In this document: positions 42,262 through 51,366 of the stretch, in pieces
Position numbering within the stretch: the stretch's first letter is position 1
Layout of the letters: every line of letters begins with the position of its first letter
Assembly: GCA_046331565.1 (NCBI GenBank)
Contig: JAXLQP010000001.1
Location: 1,860,001-1,924,000, forward strand
From: DASRDU01 sp046331565
Lineage (GTDB): Bacteria; Acidobacteriota; Blastocatellia; RBC074
DNA length: 64,000 nt
Reading direction: 5' to 3'
Made by a program: the position numbers and the translations under genes
The notes under the pieces: model-generated
What the model was told of the DNA's origin: nothing
Databases searched by the model: none
Seen by the model: only the letters and a program-made list of their open reading frames with translations

Positions 42262-43208
42262 GCGGTCAGTTCGTCCTGGGTGGGAAATCCGTGCTGGAGG
42301 CGGCCTTCCGGGCCTTCAAATTTCGCGGTGGTTTTGTACAACTCGTATCGCCCGTCAGAGGCCAGCGCGCGGCAACGTTCACGCAACTGCTGCATTTCAT
42401 CTGCGCTCATCGGCTGGTTGCGGCTGGCAATCTCAATGTTCTGCCGCAGAATTTCAAATGAACAGAGGCCGCTGACGGTCGTGGCCACGGGCAGGCTCAT
42501 GGCGTAACGCAATGCTTCCTGCGCCGTGACCGCACCGGCAGCGACCATGCCACCATCGCCGCCCATACTTTTCATGCCGATGGCCGCGATGCCGCGCCGG
42601 TTGAGTTCGGGCAGCACCTGCTGCTCGAAGCTGCGAAAGCTTGCGTCAAAACAGTTGAGCGGAAGCTGGCAGGCATCAAACGCGAAATCATACGCCAGCA
42701 TTTGCAGGTGCAGTTCAGGGCTTTTATGTCCGGTGAAACCGACGAAGCGCACCTTGCCTTCGCGCCGCGCCTGTTCCAGCGCTTCTACGGCTCCGTCAGC
42801 GGCAAAATGCAGCGCGGGTTCGTTGTCATAAACGACTTCGTGAATCTGCCACAGGTCAAGGTAATCGGTGCGCAGGCGGCGCAATGAATCCTCAAGCTGG
42901 CGCATTGCCACCTGCCGGTTGCGCCCGTGCGTGCACATCTTGGTCATCAGAAAGACGCGGTCGCGCCGGTCACTGATGGCGCGTCCCATCAGGTCTTCGC
43001 TGCGCCCGTTGTGGTAATCCCAGGCGTTGTCAAGAAAGGTGATGCCGTGACCAATCGCTTCGTGCACCAGACGAATGCAGTCGCGGTCATCTTTCATCAC
43101 CGCAATGTCCCAGCCGCCAAGTCCGAGCGCCGACACGGCAACTCCGGTGCGGCCCAGCGGCCTGAGTGGGATGCCTGATGAATTGTGCTGATCGTTGCTG
43201 ACTGTCAT
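42258..43208 (-). CDS. Aldo/keto reductase
   Basis: 316 residues. GITFLDNAWDYHNGRSEDLM holds the catalytic Asp and Tyr; VFLMTKMCTHG holds the Lys; DYLDLWQIHEV holds the His. All four residues of the aldo/keto reductase tetrad are thus present. It should reduce an aldehyde or ketone with NADPH in the cytosol. The C-terminus FEILRQNIEIASRNQPMSAD is that of the YakC/AKR branch found in Acidobacteria. Lies 3 bases after the hypothetical gene and overlaps the CPBP gene, so the minus-strand run from the molybdopterin gene to CPBP is probably one transcript. Confidence 0.93.
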   Translation of the reverse strand: MTVSNDQHNSSGIPLRPLGRTGVAVSALGLGGWDIAVMKDDRDCIRLVHEAIGHGITFLDNAWDYHNGRSEDLMGRAISDRRDRVFLMTKMCTHGRNRQVAMRQLEDSLRRLRTDYLDLWQIHEVVYDNEPALHFAADGAVEALEQARREGKVRFVGFTGHKSPELHLQMLAYDFAFDACQLPLNCFDASFRSFEQQVLPELNRRGIAAIGMKSMGGDGGMVAAGAVTAQEALRYAMSLPVATTVSGLCSFEILRQNIEIASRNQPMSADEMQQLRERCRALASDGRYELYKTTAKFEGPEGRLQHGFPTQDELTA

Positions 43209-43211
43209 CTT

Positions 43212-43928
43212 TCAGTTTGAGCGTGAGCGACGGCGGCGAGGTTTCTTTTCAGGCGTCGGAGCGACGGTCTCTGCGTTGTCCGGCGCTTTGGCGGCTGTAA
43301 TTACTGGCGATTCATTTACTGGTTCCGACGCGGCCTGAGCAGGCGCAGTCTGAACCGGAGCGGCCTGAACAGACGGCGGCCCGGCTGGCACTGGCGCGTC
43401 AGGTTTGATCGGCGCGGGACGCTGCGCCTCAGTCGCGTTGCCGTGTCCGCGCGGCGTGTGATGAGCGGGCTGATGGTGATGCTGCGACATCTTCTTGCGC
43501 AGTTCGCTGATGCGCTCCTGCAAATTGAAGGTCGTGATTGACAGGTCGTTGTTGATGCGAATGCCAATGATCGGCGTGTTGCGCCAGTAAGTATTCAGGC
43601 GGTAATCCAGCATCGCCGCAAAGGCCGCGTACCCGCCGCCCTTGTCCAGATCGGCATACTTGTCGAACTCCAGATACATAATCTTTTCCGCAATCCGGTT
43701 GTACTGGTGAATGCGGAAGAACTCTTCCAGTTTCGGCAGGTCATCAGGCCGCGAAGTCACCTGCACGCCCATCGCAAAGACGCTCGGAATCTGCGGAAAG
43801 CGCGTCACGACGAAATCAATCTTCCAGGCGTGATCCAGATCAGGATCTTCCGTCAGCGAACAGCCAATCCGTTCCAGAATTGTTTTCAGGCGGTCTTCAA
43901 TATCCAGCCCGGTGCGAAACTTTGCCAT
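43212..43928 (-). CDS. Hypothetical protein with basic, Pro/Ala-rich tail
   Basis: 238 residues. The first 145 are folded: EDRLKTILERIGCSLTEDPD then LDHAWKIDFVVTRFPQIPSV, FAMGVQVTSRPDDLPK and YAAFAAMLDYRLNTYWRNTP. The KIDFVV ... GVQVTS arrangement recalls the two core strands of restriction-endonuclease-like (PD-(D/E)xK) folds, but with Gln and Thr where Glu and Lys would be, so a nuclease activity is doubtful. From about 150 a His- then Pro/Ala-rich linker leads to KKPRRRRSRSN, a strongly basic end that may bind nucleic acid. I do not know the family. It starts one base upstream of the end of the molybdopterin gene region, in the same operon. Confidence 0.7.
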   Translation of the reverse strand: MAKFRTGLDIEDRLKTILERIGCSLTEDPDLDHAWKIDFVVTRFPQIPSVFAMGVQVTSRPDDLPKLEEFFRIHQYNRIAEKIMYLEFDKYADLDKGGGYAAFAAMLDYRLNTYWRNTPIIGIRINNDLSITTFNLQERISELRKKMSQHHHQPAHHTPRGHGNATEAQRPAPIKPDAPVPAGPPSVQAAPVQTAPAQAASEPVNESPVITAAKAPDNAETVAPTPEKKPRRRRSRSN

Positions 43929-46052
43929 CTACTGACTCCTTTCCACTTCAACCAGCGCATCGTAAAACGTCGCCGCTGCGCCCAGGTCGGTCAGGCCCTG
44001 CGAAGTGACTTCGTTGGCGTTGGTGCCGTCGCGGGTCAGTTTCTTCCACCAGACTGAGAGCGCCACGACCACGCCGGGACGAGCTTTGGCGCTGACGCGG
44101 GCGCGGGCGGTGAATGAACCGCGATCATTGAAAACGCGGGCCATCCCGCCATCATTCAGACCGCGCGCGGCGGCATCGTCAGGATGAATGATCAGAAACG
44201 GTTCCTTTTCAGCCTTCACGAAACTCGGCAGGTTGGCGAAGCTCGAATTGAGAAAGTTGTGCGCGGGCGGCGAAATGATCGCCAGCGGATAACGCGCGGC
44301 CAGTTGCGGCGCGTTCTGCACCGATTCGCGTGGTGAAATGTAAACCGGCAGCGGGTCAATGCCCTGCCGCTCAAGCGACTCGCTGTAAAATTCGCACTTG
44401 CCCGAAGGCGTCGGGAAGTTGCCTTCGGCAAAAGGCGCAAACCTCGCAGGCACATTCAGACGCTGCCAGCCCGCCTCTTTCAAATCAGCCAGGTTGATGC
44501 CCTGCATGCGCGGGTGCGTTGAATCAAAGGCCTGGCGTCCGAGTTCTTCGTCTGAATCCATGAAGCAGTCTTCATTGAAACCCAGGCGTTCAGCGAGCAG
44601 GCGAAAGACTTCGCTGTTGGGTTTCGCTTCACCGAGCGGGGCGATGGCCGGGTTATTGGCCAGCACGTACAGATGCCCGTACGATTTATGCACGTCGAAC
44701 TGTTCAAGCTGCGTCGTCGCGGGCAGCACGATGTCGGCGTAATCGGCGGTGTCGGTCTGAAAGATTTCGTGCACCACCGTGAACAGGTCATCGCGTTTGA
44801 ATCCGGCAATGACCTTCTGCGATTCGGGCGCTACAGCGACGGGATTGGAGTTGTAAACGTAGATGGCTTTGACCGGCGGATCGAGCGGCGTCACTGAATT
44901 GTCAGGGTTGCGCCATCGCCCGTTGAGCGCATCGCCAATCGCGGACATATTGATGGTGCGCGTGCCCGGCGGAATCAGGTCGGGCCGTTCGAGCGCATAA
45001 GTGTTGAGCGCATACGTGCCGGACGTGGACAGCAGAATACCGCCGCCCGCCTCGCGCCACGCGCCGGTCAGCGCAGGCAGACACGCGATTGTGCGCACCG
45101 CCATCCCGCCGCCCGCGTGACGCTGCATGCCGTAATTGAGGCGAATGGCGGCGGGCCGCGTGCTTGCGTATTCGCGGGCCAGGCTGATGATCGTTTCTTC
45201 GCTCAGGCCGGTGATGGCTGCGACTCGTGACGGCGGATAATCCATCACTCTTTCTTTCAGCAGTTCAAAACCGAGCGTGTAGTTTGCAATGTAATCGTCA
45301 TCGGTCAGATGCTCTTTGATGATGACGTGCATCAGGGCCAGGGCGAGCGCGCCGTCAGTGCCGGGCAGCGGCGCAATGTGCTGATCGCATTTTTCAGCCG
45401 TCAGTGAGCGGTACGGGTCAATCGCAATCAGCTTTGCCCCGCGCCGCTTTGCTTCGAGAACTTTCGGCCAGAGGTGAACATTTGAAGTAATCGGGTTGCC
45501 GCCCCAGATGATAATCAGCTTCGCTTCATCGAAGCGTTCCATGTCAGTACCGATTGACGCGCCGATGGTGGCCTTGTATCCGGCGGCTCCGGCTGAAGCG
45601 CAGATCGTGCGGTCAAGCAGCGACGCGCCGAGGCGATGAAAGAAACGACGATCCATGGACTGACTCTGCACCAGTCCCATCGTTCCGGCGTAGCTGTAAG
45701 GCAGAATCGCCTGCGGGCCGTATTCATCGGCAATGGCCCTGAACTTGGCGGCAATCGTGTCCAGCGCCTCGTCCCACGAAATGCGCGTAAACATCCCCTT
45801 ACCCTTTGCGCCGACGCGCTTCATCGGATAAAGCACGCGCTGGTCGCTGTAGGTGCGTTCCAGATAACGATTGACCTTGGTACACAGAAAACCATTGGTA
45901 GTCGGATGATCTTCAGCGCCTTTGACGCTGATGGCGCGGCCATTCTCGACCGTCACGACCAGCGCGCAGGTGTCGGGACAATCGTGCGGACAGGCGGCGT
46001 GAACGACGCGGCGATCAGAATTGATGACAGGTAATGAACCGGTTTCAGTCAT
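43929..46052 (-). CDS. Molybdopterin-dependent oxidoreductase (DMSO reductase family)
   Basis: 707 residues; AGGAGC precedes ATG 46052. HAACPHDCPDTCALVV (Cys21, Cys25, Cys29) with GFLCTKVNRYLERTYS (Cys57) is the 4Fe-4S site. IIIWGGNPITSNVHLWPKVL and YNSNPVAVAPESQKVI bind the molybdopterin dinucleotides, and the C-terminal FNDRGSFTARARVSAKARPG block is the MopB_CT domain. No Tat or Sec signal is seen, so it is cytosolic. The electron donor, metal ligand and substrate cannot be told; no partner subunits are encoded beside it. It resembles the single-chain oxidoreductases that sit near formate or sulfur-compound metabolism. Confidence 0.92.
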   Translation of the reverse strand: MTETGSLPVINSDRRVVHAACPHDCPDTCALVVTVENGRAISVKGAEDHPTTNGFLCTKVNRYLERTYSDQRVLYPMKRVGAKGKGMFTRISWDEALDTIAAKFRAIADEYGPQAILPYSYAGTMGLVQSQSMDRRFFHRLGASLLDRTICASAGAAGYKATIGASIGTDMERFDEAKLIIIWGGNPITSNVHLWPKVLEAKRRGAKLIAIDPYRSLTAEKCDQHIAPLPGTDGALALALMHVIIKEHLTDDDYIANYTLGFELLKERVMDYPPSRVAAITGLSEETIISLAREYASTRPAAIRLNYGMQRHAGGGMAVRTIACLPALTGAWREAGGGILLSTSGTYALNTYALERPDLIPPGTRTINMSAIGDALNGRWRNPDNSVTPLDPPVKAIYVYNSNPVAVAPESQKVIAGFKRDDLFTVVHEIFQTDTADYADIVLPATTQLEQFDVHKSYGHLYVLANNPAIAPLGEAKPNSEVFRLLAERLGFNEDCFMDSDEELGRQAFDSTHPRMQGINLADLKEAGWQRLNVPARFAPFAEGNFPTPSGKCEFYSESLERQGIDPLPVYISPRESVQNAPQLAARYPLAIISPPAHNFLNSSFANLPSFVKAEKEPFLIIHPDDAAARGLNDGGMARVFNDRGSFTARARVSAKARPGVVVALSVWWKKLTRDGTNANEVTSQGLTDLGAAATFYDALVEVERSQ

Positions 46053-46134
46053 AATTGCTCCTGGTTAATGAACGCGAGCGATTATAGCCCAGGCTGACAA
46101 AATGATAACAACCATCTGCGCCTGCGCGAATCAG

Positions 46135-46244
46135 GAAGAGAGAATACGGAACAGACGGAATAAACGAAACAAACGGAAAAGACAGATTCAGGCTGAGCTT
46201 TTCCGGGTGTTCCGTTTATTCCGTCTGTTCCGTATTCTCTCTTC
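46135..46244. repeat. Dispersed inverted repeat, family C, copy 5
   Basis: Arms 46135-46180 and 46199-46244 match over 46 bases with three mismatches, around an 18-base loop. Both arms carry the copy-specific agaatacgg. This copy stands between divergent genes (molybdopterin gene on minus, glycosidase on plus), so here it cannot be a shared terminator and lies close to both promoters. Confidence 0.93.
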
Positions 46245-46307
46245 GATCTTGACTTCGCCGCGCGTTATGATCCGGCAGTACCAGACAAATTCAAACAGGA
46301 GGCCGCG

Positions 46308-47381
46308 ATGAGCGATCCGATTCAGGTTGGTATCAATTATCCATGGCTGCATTACGGCTGGGATTTTGGCGACCCGCCGCCGGGCTGGACGGGCGGGCTG
46401 GCGACTGATGAATGGCGGGCGCGCAATCGGCAGCAGATTGCGGATGACTTCAGGGAGTTTGCCCGCACGGGCATTTGTGCGGTGCGCTGGTTTGTGCTGG
46501 CTGACGGGCTGAATTACGGAATGGGCAGCGATGCGCCGCAATCTGATGATTCAGCCTGGCGCTTTGCGCCGCTGCCTGAAGCGCACGCTTTTTACGCGCA
46601 GCTTGCGGATGATTTTGAATTCGTGCTGCAAACCTGCACTGAACTGAAACTGAAGCTGCTGCCGTCGCTGATTGATTTTCATTTCTGCTTTCCCGGTTCA
46701 GTCGTTGATGCCGGTCAGCGCATCATCAAATGCGGGCGCGCCGATGTCGTGCTTGATGCCGCCAGGCGCGAACAGTTTTTTGATCGCGTGCTGGAACCGC
46801 TGCTGCGCCTGTCGCTCGACTATCCGCAGGCAATTTATGCCTGGGAGCCGATCAATGAACCGGAATGGTGTACGCAGCAGAAAAGCTGGCTGGGGCTGCG
46901 TAAAAACAAAGACCCGAATCGCACGATTCCGCTTAATGCCATGCGCGAATTCATCAGCGCCGCCGCACAGCGCATCAACAGCAAAACGATGGCTGATGGT
47001 CAGCAGGCTTTTGCTTCAACTGCTGGTTTTGCGCACTGGGAAACGATCAGCGACTGGCAGGCTGACGAACTCGGCCTGACGTTGCAGCAGTTTCATTACT
47101 ACGCGCAGAACGACGAGCAGATGCCGTCTTATGACCTGTCAATGCGCGCGCCGTGCATTGTTGGCGAATTTGCTTCGGCGGTCGAACGTGCCTGGCCTGA
47201 GCTGAAGGAGTTCGGCCAGGCGCAGACGCTGCCAAACCGGCTGGCCTGGATTGCGGAGAAAGGTTACAGCGCGGCGTTTCTGTGGTCAGCGCGGGCGCAG
47301 GATCAGGCGACGCTGTGGGGCCGCGATGAACGCCTGGCGACGGCGCGTTACCTGCAACAGCCGACTGACGGGCTGGCATAA
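46308..47381 (+). CDS. Cellulase/GH5-like TIM-barrel glycoside hydrolase
   Basis: 357 residues; AGGAGG lies five bases before ATG 46308. IQVGINYPWLHYGWDFG and VRWFVLADGLNY are early barrel strands. IYAWEPINEPEW (acid/base Glu near 183) and CIVGEFASAV (nucleophile Glu near 286) are the catalytic strands of clan GH-A; LQQFHYYAQND lies between them as expected. There is no signal peptide, which is unusual for a polysaccharide-degrading enzyme and points to an intracellular oligosaccharide or glycoside substrate. The exact family is not decided. It is a single gene. Confidence 0.8.
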   Translation: MSDPIQVGINYPWLHYGWDFGDPPPGWTGGLATDEWRARNRQQIADDFREFARTGICAVRWFVLADGLNYGMGSDAPQSDDSAWRFAPLPEAHAFYAQLADDFEFVLQTCTELKLKLLPSLIDFHFCFPGSVVDAGQRIIKCGRADVVLDAARREQFFDRVLEPLLRLSLDYPQAIYAWEPINEPEWCTQQKSWLGLRKNKDPNRTIPLNAMREFISAAAQRINSKTMADGQQAFASTAGFAHWETISDWQADELGLTLQQFHYYAQNDEQMPSYDLSMRAPCIVGEFASAVERAWPELKEFGQAQTLPNRLAWIAEKGYSAAFLWSARAQDQATLWGRDERLATARYLQQPTDGLA

Positions 47382-47420
47382 AATGATCAGATCAGCTTTC
47401 AATTGCCTGTCCGAAAACTG

Positions 47421-47497
47421 TGGCGCGATTTGCCAGAATCGCGCGGCATCCGAAGCTGGCCCTGGCGTGTGCCGCGCGATTCTGGCAAATCGCGCCA
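47421..47497. repeat. Dispersed inverted repeat, family A, copy 2
   Basis: Arms 47421-47448 and 47470-47497 are perfectly complementary over 28 bases, with a 21-base loop. It lies 40 bases after the glycosidase stop. Left and right flanks resemble those of copy 1 at 8209. Confidence 0.92.
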
Positions 47498-47537
47498 ACA
47501 CTCTCTGCTTCCGTCCACCGATCTGAAATCCGGCCTG

Positions 47538-47619
47538 ACAGATCACGGATGACACGGATGCGGCGGATCAAATCGGATCAGCTTCAGATCAGCGTCAATC
47601 CGCAGCATCCGTGATCTGT
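47538..47619. repeat. Inverted repeat with 14-bp arms
   Basis: acagatcacggatg at 47538-47551 pairs exactly with catccgtgatctgt at 47606-47619, and an inner gcggat/atccgc pair adds to it. It lies just before the 3' end of the BON gene, so it may act as terminator with copy 2 of family A. Parts of it (gatcac-gatgac) also occur beside family A copy 3 near 51975, which suggests it belongs to the larger family A unit. Confidence 0.75.
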
Positions 47620-47631
47620 TCTGCACCTGAC

Positions 47632-48510
47632 TCACCCCTGCCCTTTTTTTACTTTTCCTGCCGATTGACCGGATGCAACAGTTAGCTGATTGTTGACGCG
47701 CTGCACGCCTTTGACATCCTGCGCGATTCTTTCGGCGAGTGCGCTTTCAGCTTTTGACGTGACGGTGCCGCTCAGTGTGACGACGCCGTCTCTCGCTTCA
47801 GCTTTGATGCCGCCGATGTTGCTGAAATTCGCTCGTTCACTGAACAGGGCGAATGAAACCTGGCGCGTCAGTTCCTGATCGTTGCTGCCTGTGGCTGAAG
47901 CGCCGGGCACTTCGGTCTGTGGCGCAGTCGGATTGCTGACGGTCAGATTGTCGACGACATCGCTGACATTGCTGATGCTGCGCGCGAGTTGCTCAGCGCC
48001 TGTTTTCTGTTGTGGCGTTTCGACCTGACCGCTCAGCGTGATGACGCGGTTCTGCACGGTGGCCTGAATGTTCTGCTGCTTCAACTGTTCGCTCGCCAGC
48101 AGGCGTTCCTGCCAGTCGGCGCGGATTTCAAGATCGGCGACGCGGTCGCTTTCACGCGCTCCGGCTTCTGACGGTTTCAGGCCGGGCTGCACCTGCAACT
48201 GATTGCTGACCTGCGCAACCCCGGTCGTATCCCTTGCGACATTCGCCGCCAGTTCCTTGTCAATCTCAGACGGAACCTGCCCGGTCAGCGTCACCTGACC
48301 ATCGCGCGTGTCCACGTTGATGTCATACGCCGAGAGCCGTTTTGACAGCGTCAGCGCAGCTTTGACTTTGCCTGTCGTCACTGAATCAGCCGCCTTCTGC
48401 GCAACCTCGTGCGCGGTCTGCGGCATTCGCCAGCGCGGCCACAACACAAGGCCGATAATCACGCCGATGACAATCAGCGCCAGCAGAAAAATCACAATGC
48501 GGCGAATCAT
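47632..48510 (-). CDS. Membrane-anchored protein with three BON domains
   Basis: 292 residues. A hydrophobic N-terminal segment (MIRRIVIFLLALIVIGVIIG) anchors it. Three BON domains follow: about 50-110 (DTRDGQVTLTGQVPSEIDKE), 125-192 (TVQNRVITLSGQVETPQQKT) and 208-280 (AEARDGVVTLSGTVTSKAES). All end in the N-x-L-x-V pattern. The C-terminus is basic (KVKKGQG). BON domains bind phospholipid and support envelope stability; a periplasmic role is likely. It is 22 bases from the cytochrome-barrel gene on the same strand, probably one operon. Confidence 0.92.
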   Translation of the reverse strand: MIRRIVIFLLALIVIGVIIGLVLWPRWRMPQTAHEVAQKAADSVTTGKVKAALTLSKRLSAYDINVDTRDGQVTLTGQVPSEIDKELAANVARDTTGVAQVSNQLQVQPGLKPSEAGARESDRVADLEIRADWQERLLASEQLKQQNIQATVQNRVITLSGQVETPQQKTGAEQLARSISNVSDVVDNLTVSNPTAPQTEVPGASATGSNDQELTRQVSFALFSERANFSNIGGIKAEARDGVVTLSGTVTSKAESALAERIAQDVKGVQRVNNQLTVASGQSAGKVKKGQG

Positions 48511-48532
48511 CAGTCAACCTCCTGCCGGACAT

Positions 48533-50290
48533 TCAACGCATCTCGCCGGGCCGAAAGCGCAGAAAGAGATGCGTCGAAACCGGATTGCGCCCGTAAATCT
48601 GTCTGAGTTCAGACGGCTGATGATAAAAGGTCACATCAGCGCCGATCCCCACACGAAACAGATCACTGGCAATAAAGTCGTGCACCCCGCCGAATGTAAA
48701 TGCGCCGACGCGAAAGGCGCGCTCAAACTCAGGCGGCGGATGAAAGTGATCGTCTTCAAACGGCACCAGCGGAGCGCCGATCAGCCCCGGACGGCCAAAG
48801 ACGTTGTCGGAGAGCAGCCCGCTTTTATCGAGCAGTTCAAGCCGCGTGTAGAGATGATTGCGACGCCGGAAACTGAGCGTTGATTCCAGCAGGTATGAAT
48901 TCGAGTTGCCGTGTTCTTCTGAATTGCGGCCCCAGATCAGCGATGTTGCCCAGTTGCCGTCAGTGATCGGACGATTCCAGGTAATCGAAGCTGTCATCCG
49001 GTCAAGATCGCCGGGCGCGACGACTTCGGGACTGCTCAGATGACCGTAAGAAAACTGCATCGCCCAGTCGGGCGTCGGCGTAAACCACGCGCGAAAGCTG
49101 TATGAATCGAGCGGGCCGAACTCAATCGCCACGCGGTCTTCGTCAGGCTCGCGCCCGTGAAAGCCGGAAGCCTCGACCTTGAACTTCCACGCGGTCAGCG
49201 AACCGGTGATGACGCCGTGCGTGATGTGCGTGGAATCCTGCCAGTGATGACCGAGCGGAGCCGCCGGGTTTTCAAGCGCCGAAACGCGATGCATAAACGC
49301 GACCGGGCCGAGCGCAGGTTCGCCCACCGGGCCGCCGTAAAGTTGCAGCGAGACATTTTCTGACAGCGGCAGCGTGTAACTCGCCGCCAGTTCCATCACC
49401 AGATCGTGCGGATGCTGCGCGTCAATCAGCGGGCGACGGCGGTAAGTTTCGCCGGTCTGAAAAAGCTGCGGGAATCCGCCGTGCGGCGCTGTCAGCGGTT
49501 CGGCTGAAATCATCCCGCGCAGCATCAGGCGGCCCGGCCCCGCTGCGCGCTCAGCCATCAGCATCAGCCAGTTCTGCGATTCAGCCTTGCCCACGCCGCG
49601 CGGCCCGCCCTGATGATTGAAGCCGACCTTGACATCGGTATGAAGCATCAGCATCCATTCGCCCGCACTGAAATGCCACATCCACATCGGCGTTGAAGCA
49701 GGCTGCAGGGCCGTGCCTGAACCGATGGCGCGCATTGAACGAAAAGGCCCGCCGGTGACGGTGTTCATCATCATTCCGGCAGCGCCGTGTGCGGCGTGTG
49801 GTGATGTGGCGGTGGCTGGCTGAGCGGGTGGCGGGGCGGGCGCTGAGTGGTCGTGATGATCATGGTGATCTGATTCAGGTGACTGTCGTCGCAGGGTCTG
49901 CACGAACTGAGCAATCAGATGGCGCTCATCATCGCTCAGCCTGTTTTTGAATGACGGCATTCCGCTGTCTGCAATGCCGTCGGTGATGACCTGATAAATT
50001 TCAGCCTCAGACATTTCGTGCAGCGCGGTCAGGTCGGCGGGCCTGACTTTCAGCGCGGCGGCCCTGGCGGTCTGTGCGCGGCCATCAGCGCCGTGACAGG
50101 TGGCGCAGTGTTGTGCGTACAGGGCACGCGCCTGCGGTGCGGCAACGGGCGGCGACGAACGCGGCGGCTGTCTGCCGGAAGGATGGATGTGTTCCTGCGG
50201 CGCGGATCTTGCGGGTGAAAAACTGATGGCCAGATAGATCAGCAGGCCCAGCGCAATTCGGAAGAGAATTCTTTTCAGTTTGAATTTCAT
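48533..50290 (-). CDS. Cytochrome c domain fused to an outer-membrane barrel-like domain
   Basis: 585 residues. A signal peptide (about 1-30) leads to a class I cytochrome c: ALYAQHCATCHGADGRAQTA (Cys62, Cys65, His66), with GMPSFKNRLSDDERHLIAQF giving the distal Met near 113. Residues about 142-170 are His-rich (HHDHHDHS then HAAHGAAG). From 175 on the sequence is beta-rich, with MWMWHFSAGEWMLMLHTDVK, alternating aromatic strands, and an end VSTHLFLRFRPGEMR, as in 12-stranded or larger barrels. I know the barrel half as a family of unnamed proteins but not its function. A role in electron transfer across, or metal handling at, the outer membrane is inference. Confidence 0.8.
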   Translation of the reverse strand: MKFKLKRILFRIALGLLIYLAISFSPARSAPQEHIHPSGRQPPRSSPPVAAPQARALYAQHCATCHGADGRAQTARAAALKVRPADLTALHEMSEAEIYQVITDGIADSGMPSFKNRLSDDERHLIAQFVQTLRRQSPESDHHDHHDHSAPAPPPAQPATATSPHAAHGAAGMMMNTVTGGPFRSMRAIGSGTALQPASTPMWMWHFSAGEWMLMLHTDVKVGFNHQGGPRGVGKAESQNWLMLMAERAAGPGRLMLRGMISAEPLTAPHGGFPQLFQTGETYRRRPLIDAQHPHDLVMELAASYTLPLSENVSLQLYGGPVGEPALGPVAFMHRVSALENPAAPLGHHWQDSTHITHGVITGSLTAWKFKVEASGFHGREPDEDRVAIEFGPLDSYSFRAWFTPTPDWAMQFSYGHLSSPEVVAPGDLDRMTASITWNRPITDGNWATSLIWGRNSEEHGNSNSYLLESTLSFRRRNHLYTRLELLDKSGLLSDNVFGRPGLIGAPLVPFEDDHFHPPPEFERAFRVGAFTFGGVHDFIASDLFRVGIGADVTFYHQPSELRQIYGRNPVSTHLFLRFRPGEMR

Positions 50291-50595
50291 ACTCCGGTCA
50301 GGCCGGTAAGCTGCGACGCGCAGGGAGGCGTGATCTGGCGGCGCAGTTCCCTTTCACGCACTACGGCGTTGCGCAGCAGTGCGTCCTTCAGCATCAGGTC
50401 ACGTTCGGCCTGAGCGAGCCGGGAGCGCACACTTTCAAGGTCATTCTGTAGTTGCAGAATCCACGTCAGCGCGCAGGCCAGCTTCTGCTCCGGCGACACC
50501 TCTGATGACATAAGATTGCCGAACTGCTCTTCCTCGCTTTGAGGAACGGTTGAGCGATCCGGTAACTGATTGACGAGTTGCAGAATGGCGCTCAT
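50287..50595 (-). CDS. Small coiled-coil protein
   Basis: 102 residues from ATG 50595 (AAGGAG ten bases upstream). The first part (MSAILQLVNQLPDRSTVPQS) is polar; from about 45 a long helix follows: LACALTWILQLQNDLESVRS RLAQAERDLMLKDALL, with heptad-like spacing. No signal peptide. The stop overlaps the start of the cytochrome gene by 4 bases, which means coupled expression. I do not recognise the family. Confidence 0.65.
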   Translation of the reverse strand: MSAILQLVNQLPDRSTVPQSEEEQFGNLMSSEVSPEQKLACALTWILQLQNDLESVRSRLAQAERDLMLKDALLRNAVVRERELRRQITPPCASQLTGLTGV

Positions 50596-50709
50596 CGTAC
50601 TTGTTCTCCTTTTCACCCTGAAGCAATCAGCGGTGGGGCTGATGACTGTTGCATGCCGCGCCGCTTCTGTCAGTTCAAAGAACGGGGCAACCACCTGGAT
50701 CACCGCAGA

Positions 50710-51351
50710 TCAGCTTGCTGACCCCTGCGACTGTGAGCCGGACCGTGTGGTTCCGGTCGGCTTCAGCCGCTGCTCAACGGCCTGCCAGTTGATATTGGAA
50801 AAGAATGCTTCGATGTACTTCGGGCGCTCTGCCGGAGCGTAATCGAGCAGAAAGGCGTGTTCCCACACATCCATGACGAGGACGGGGACGAAACCCGCAA
50901 TGTTGTTGACCTGATGCAGCGTGATCCAGTGATTCGAGAGCAGCCCGGACTGTGGATCCTGGTAACAGATCGCCCAGCCGACGCCGCGCATTTTGCCGAC
51001 GCCGATGAAATCCTCTTTCCAGACCTGGTAACTGCCGCAGCTTGTCTCTGCGGCCTGGAAAAACCGCGACCCGGACGGCGCATCACCGCCGCCGCCTTTC
51101 ATCAGATTGCCGAAGTAATATTCGTGCAGCACCATCCCGTTGTATTCAAAACCGAGCCGCCGCTTGATTTCAGAATACGCGGGCACATCGGCCTGCCCGA
51201 TTTTGCCGGACTTGAGATAATTGCTGATCTGTTCATTCAGCAGGTTGGTTCCCTTGACGTAACCTTCGTAAAGTTTGAAGTGCATCTCAAGGGTCTGATC
51301 AGAGATGCCATTCAGCCCGCTCAGGCTGAATTGTTTCGGTTGATACATCAT
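50710..51351 (-). CDS. Fe/Mn-type superoxide dismutase family protein
   Basis: 213 residues. All four metal ligands are in place: LEMHFKLYEGYV (first His), MVLHEYYFGNL (second), and VMDVWEHAFLLDY (Asp and His). The segments YNGMVLHEYY and NIAGFVPVLVMDVWE are a little unlike standard SodA/SodB: the usual W-N-H-x-x-Y is missing and replaced by Y-N-G. The protein therefore belongs to the wider family and may have altered metal or activity. No signal peptide, so cytosolic. It is followed by a Ser/Gln-rich tail (TTRSGSQSQGSAS). It lies 15 bases from the DUF326 gene. Confidence 0.88.
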   Translation of the reverse strand: MMYQPKQFSLSGLNGISDQTLEMHFKLYEGYVKGTNLLNEQISNYLKSGKIGQADVPAYSEIKRRLGFEYNGMVLHEYYFGNLMKGGGGDAPSGSRFFQAAETSCGSYQVWKEDFIGVGKMRGVGWAICYQDPQSGLLSNHWITLHQVNNIAGFVPVLVMDVWEHAFLLDYAPAERPKYIEAFFSNINWQAVEQRLKPTGTTRSGSQSQGSAS

Positions 51352-51366
51352 GGCTTGCCTTCCTCT

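Noticed and set aside
48308..48883. 191-codon plus-strand frame opposite the BON and cytochrome genes
   Set aside because: Complement of two confident minus-strand genes, and no motif.
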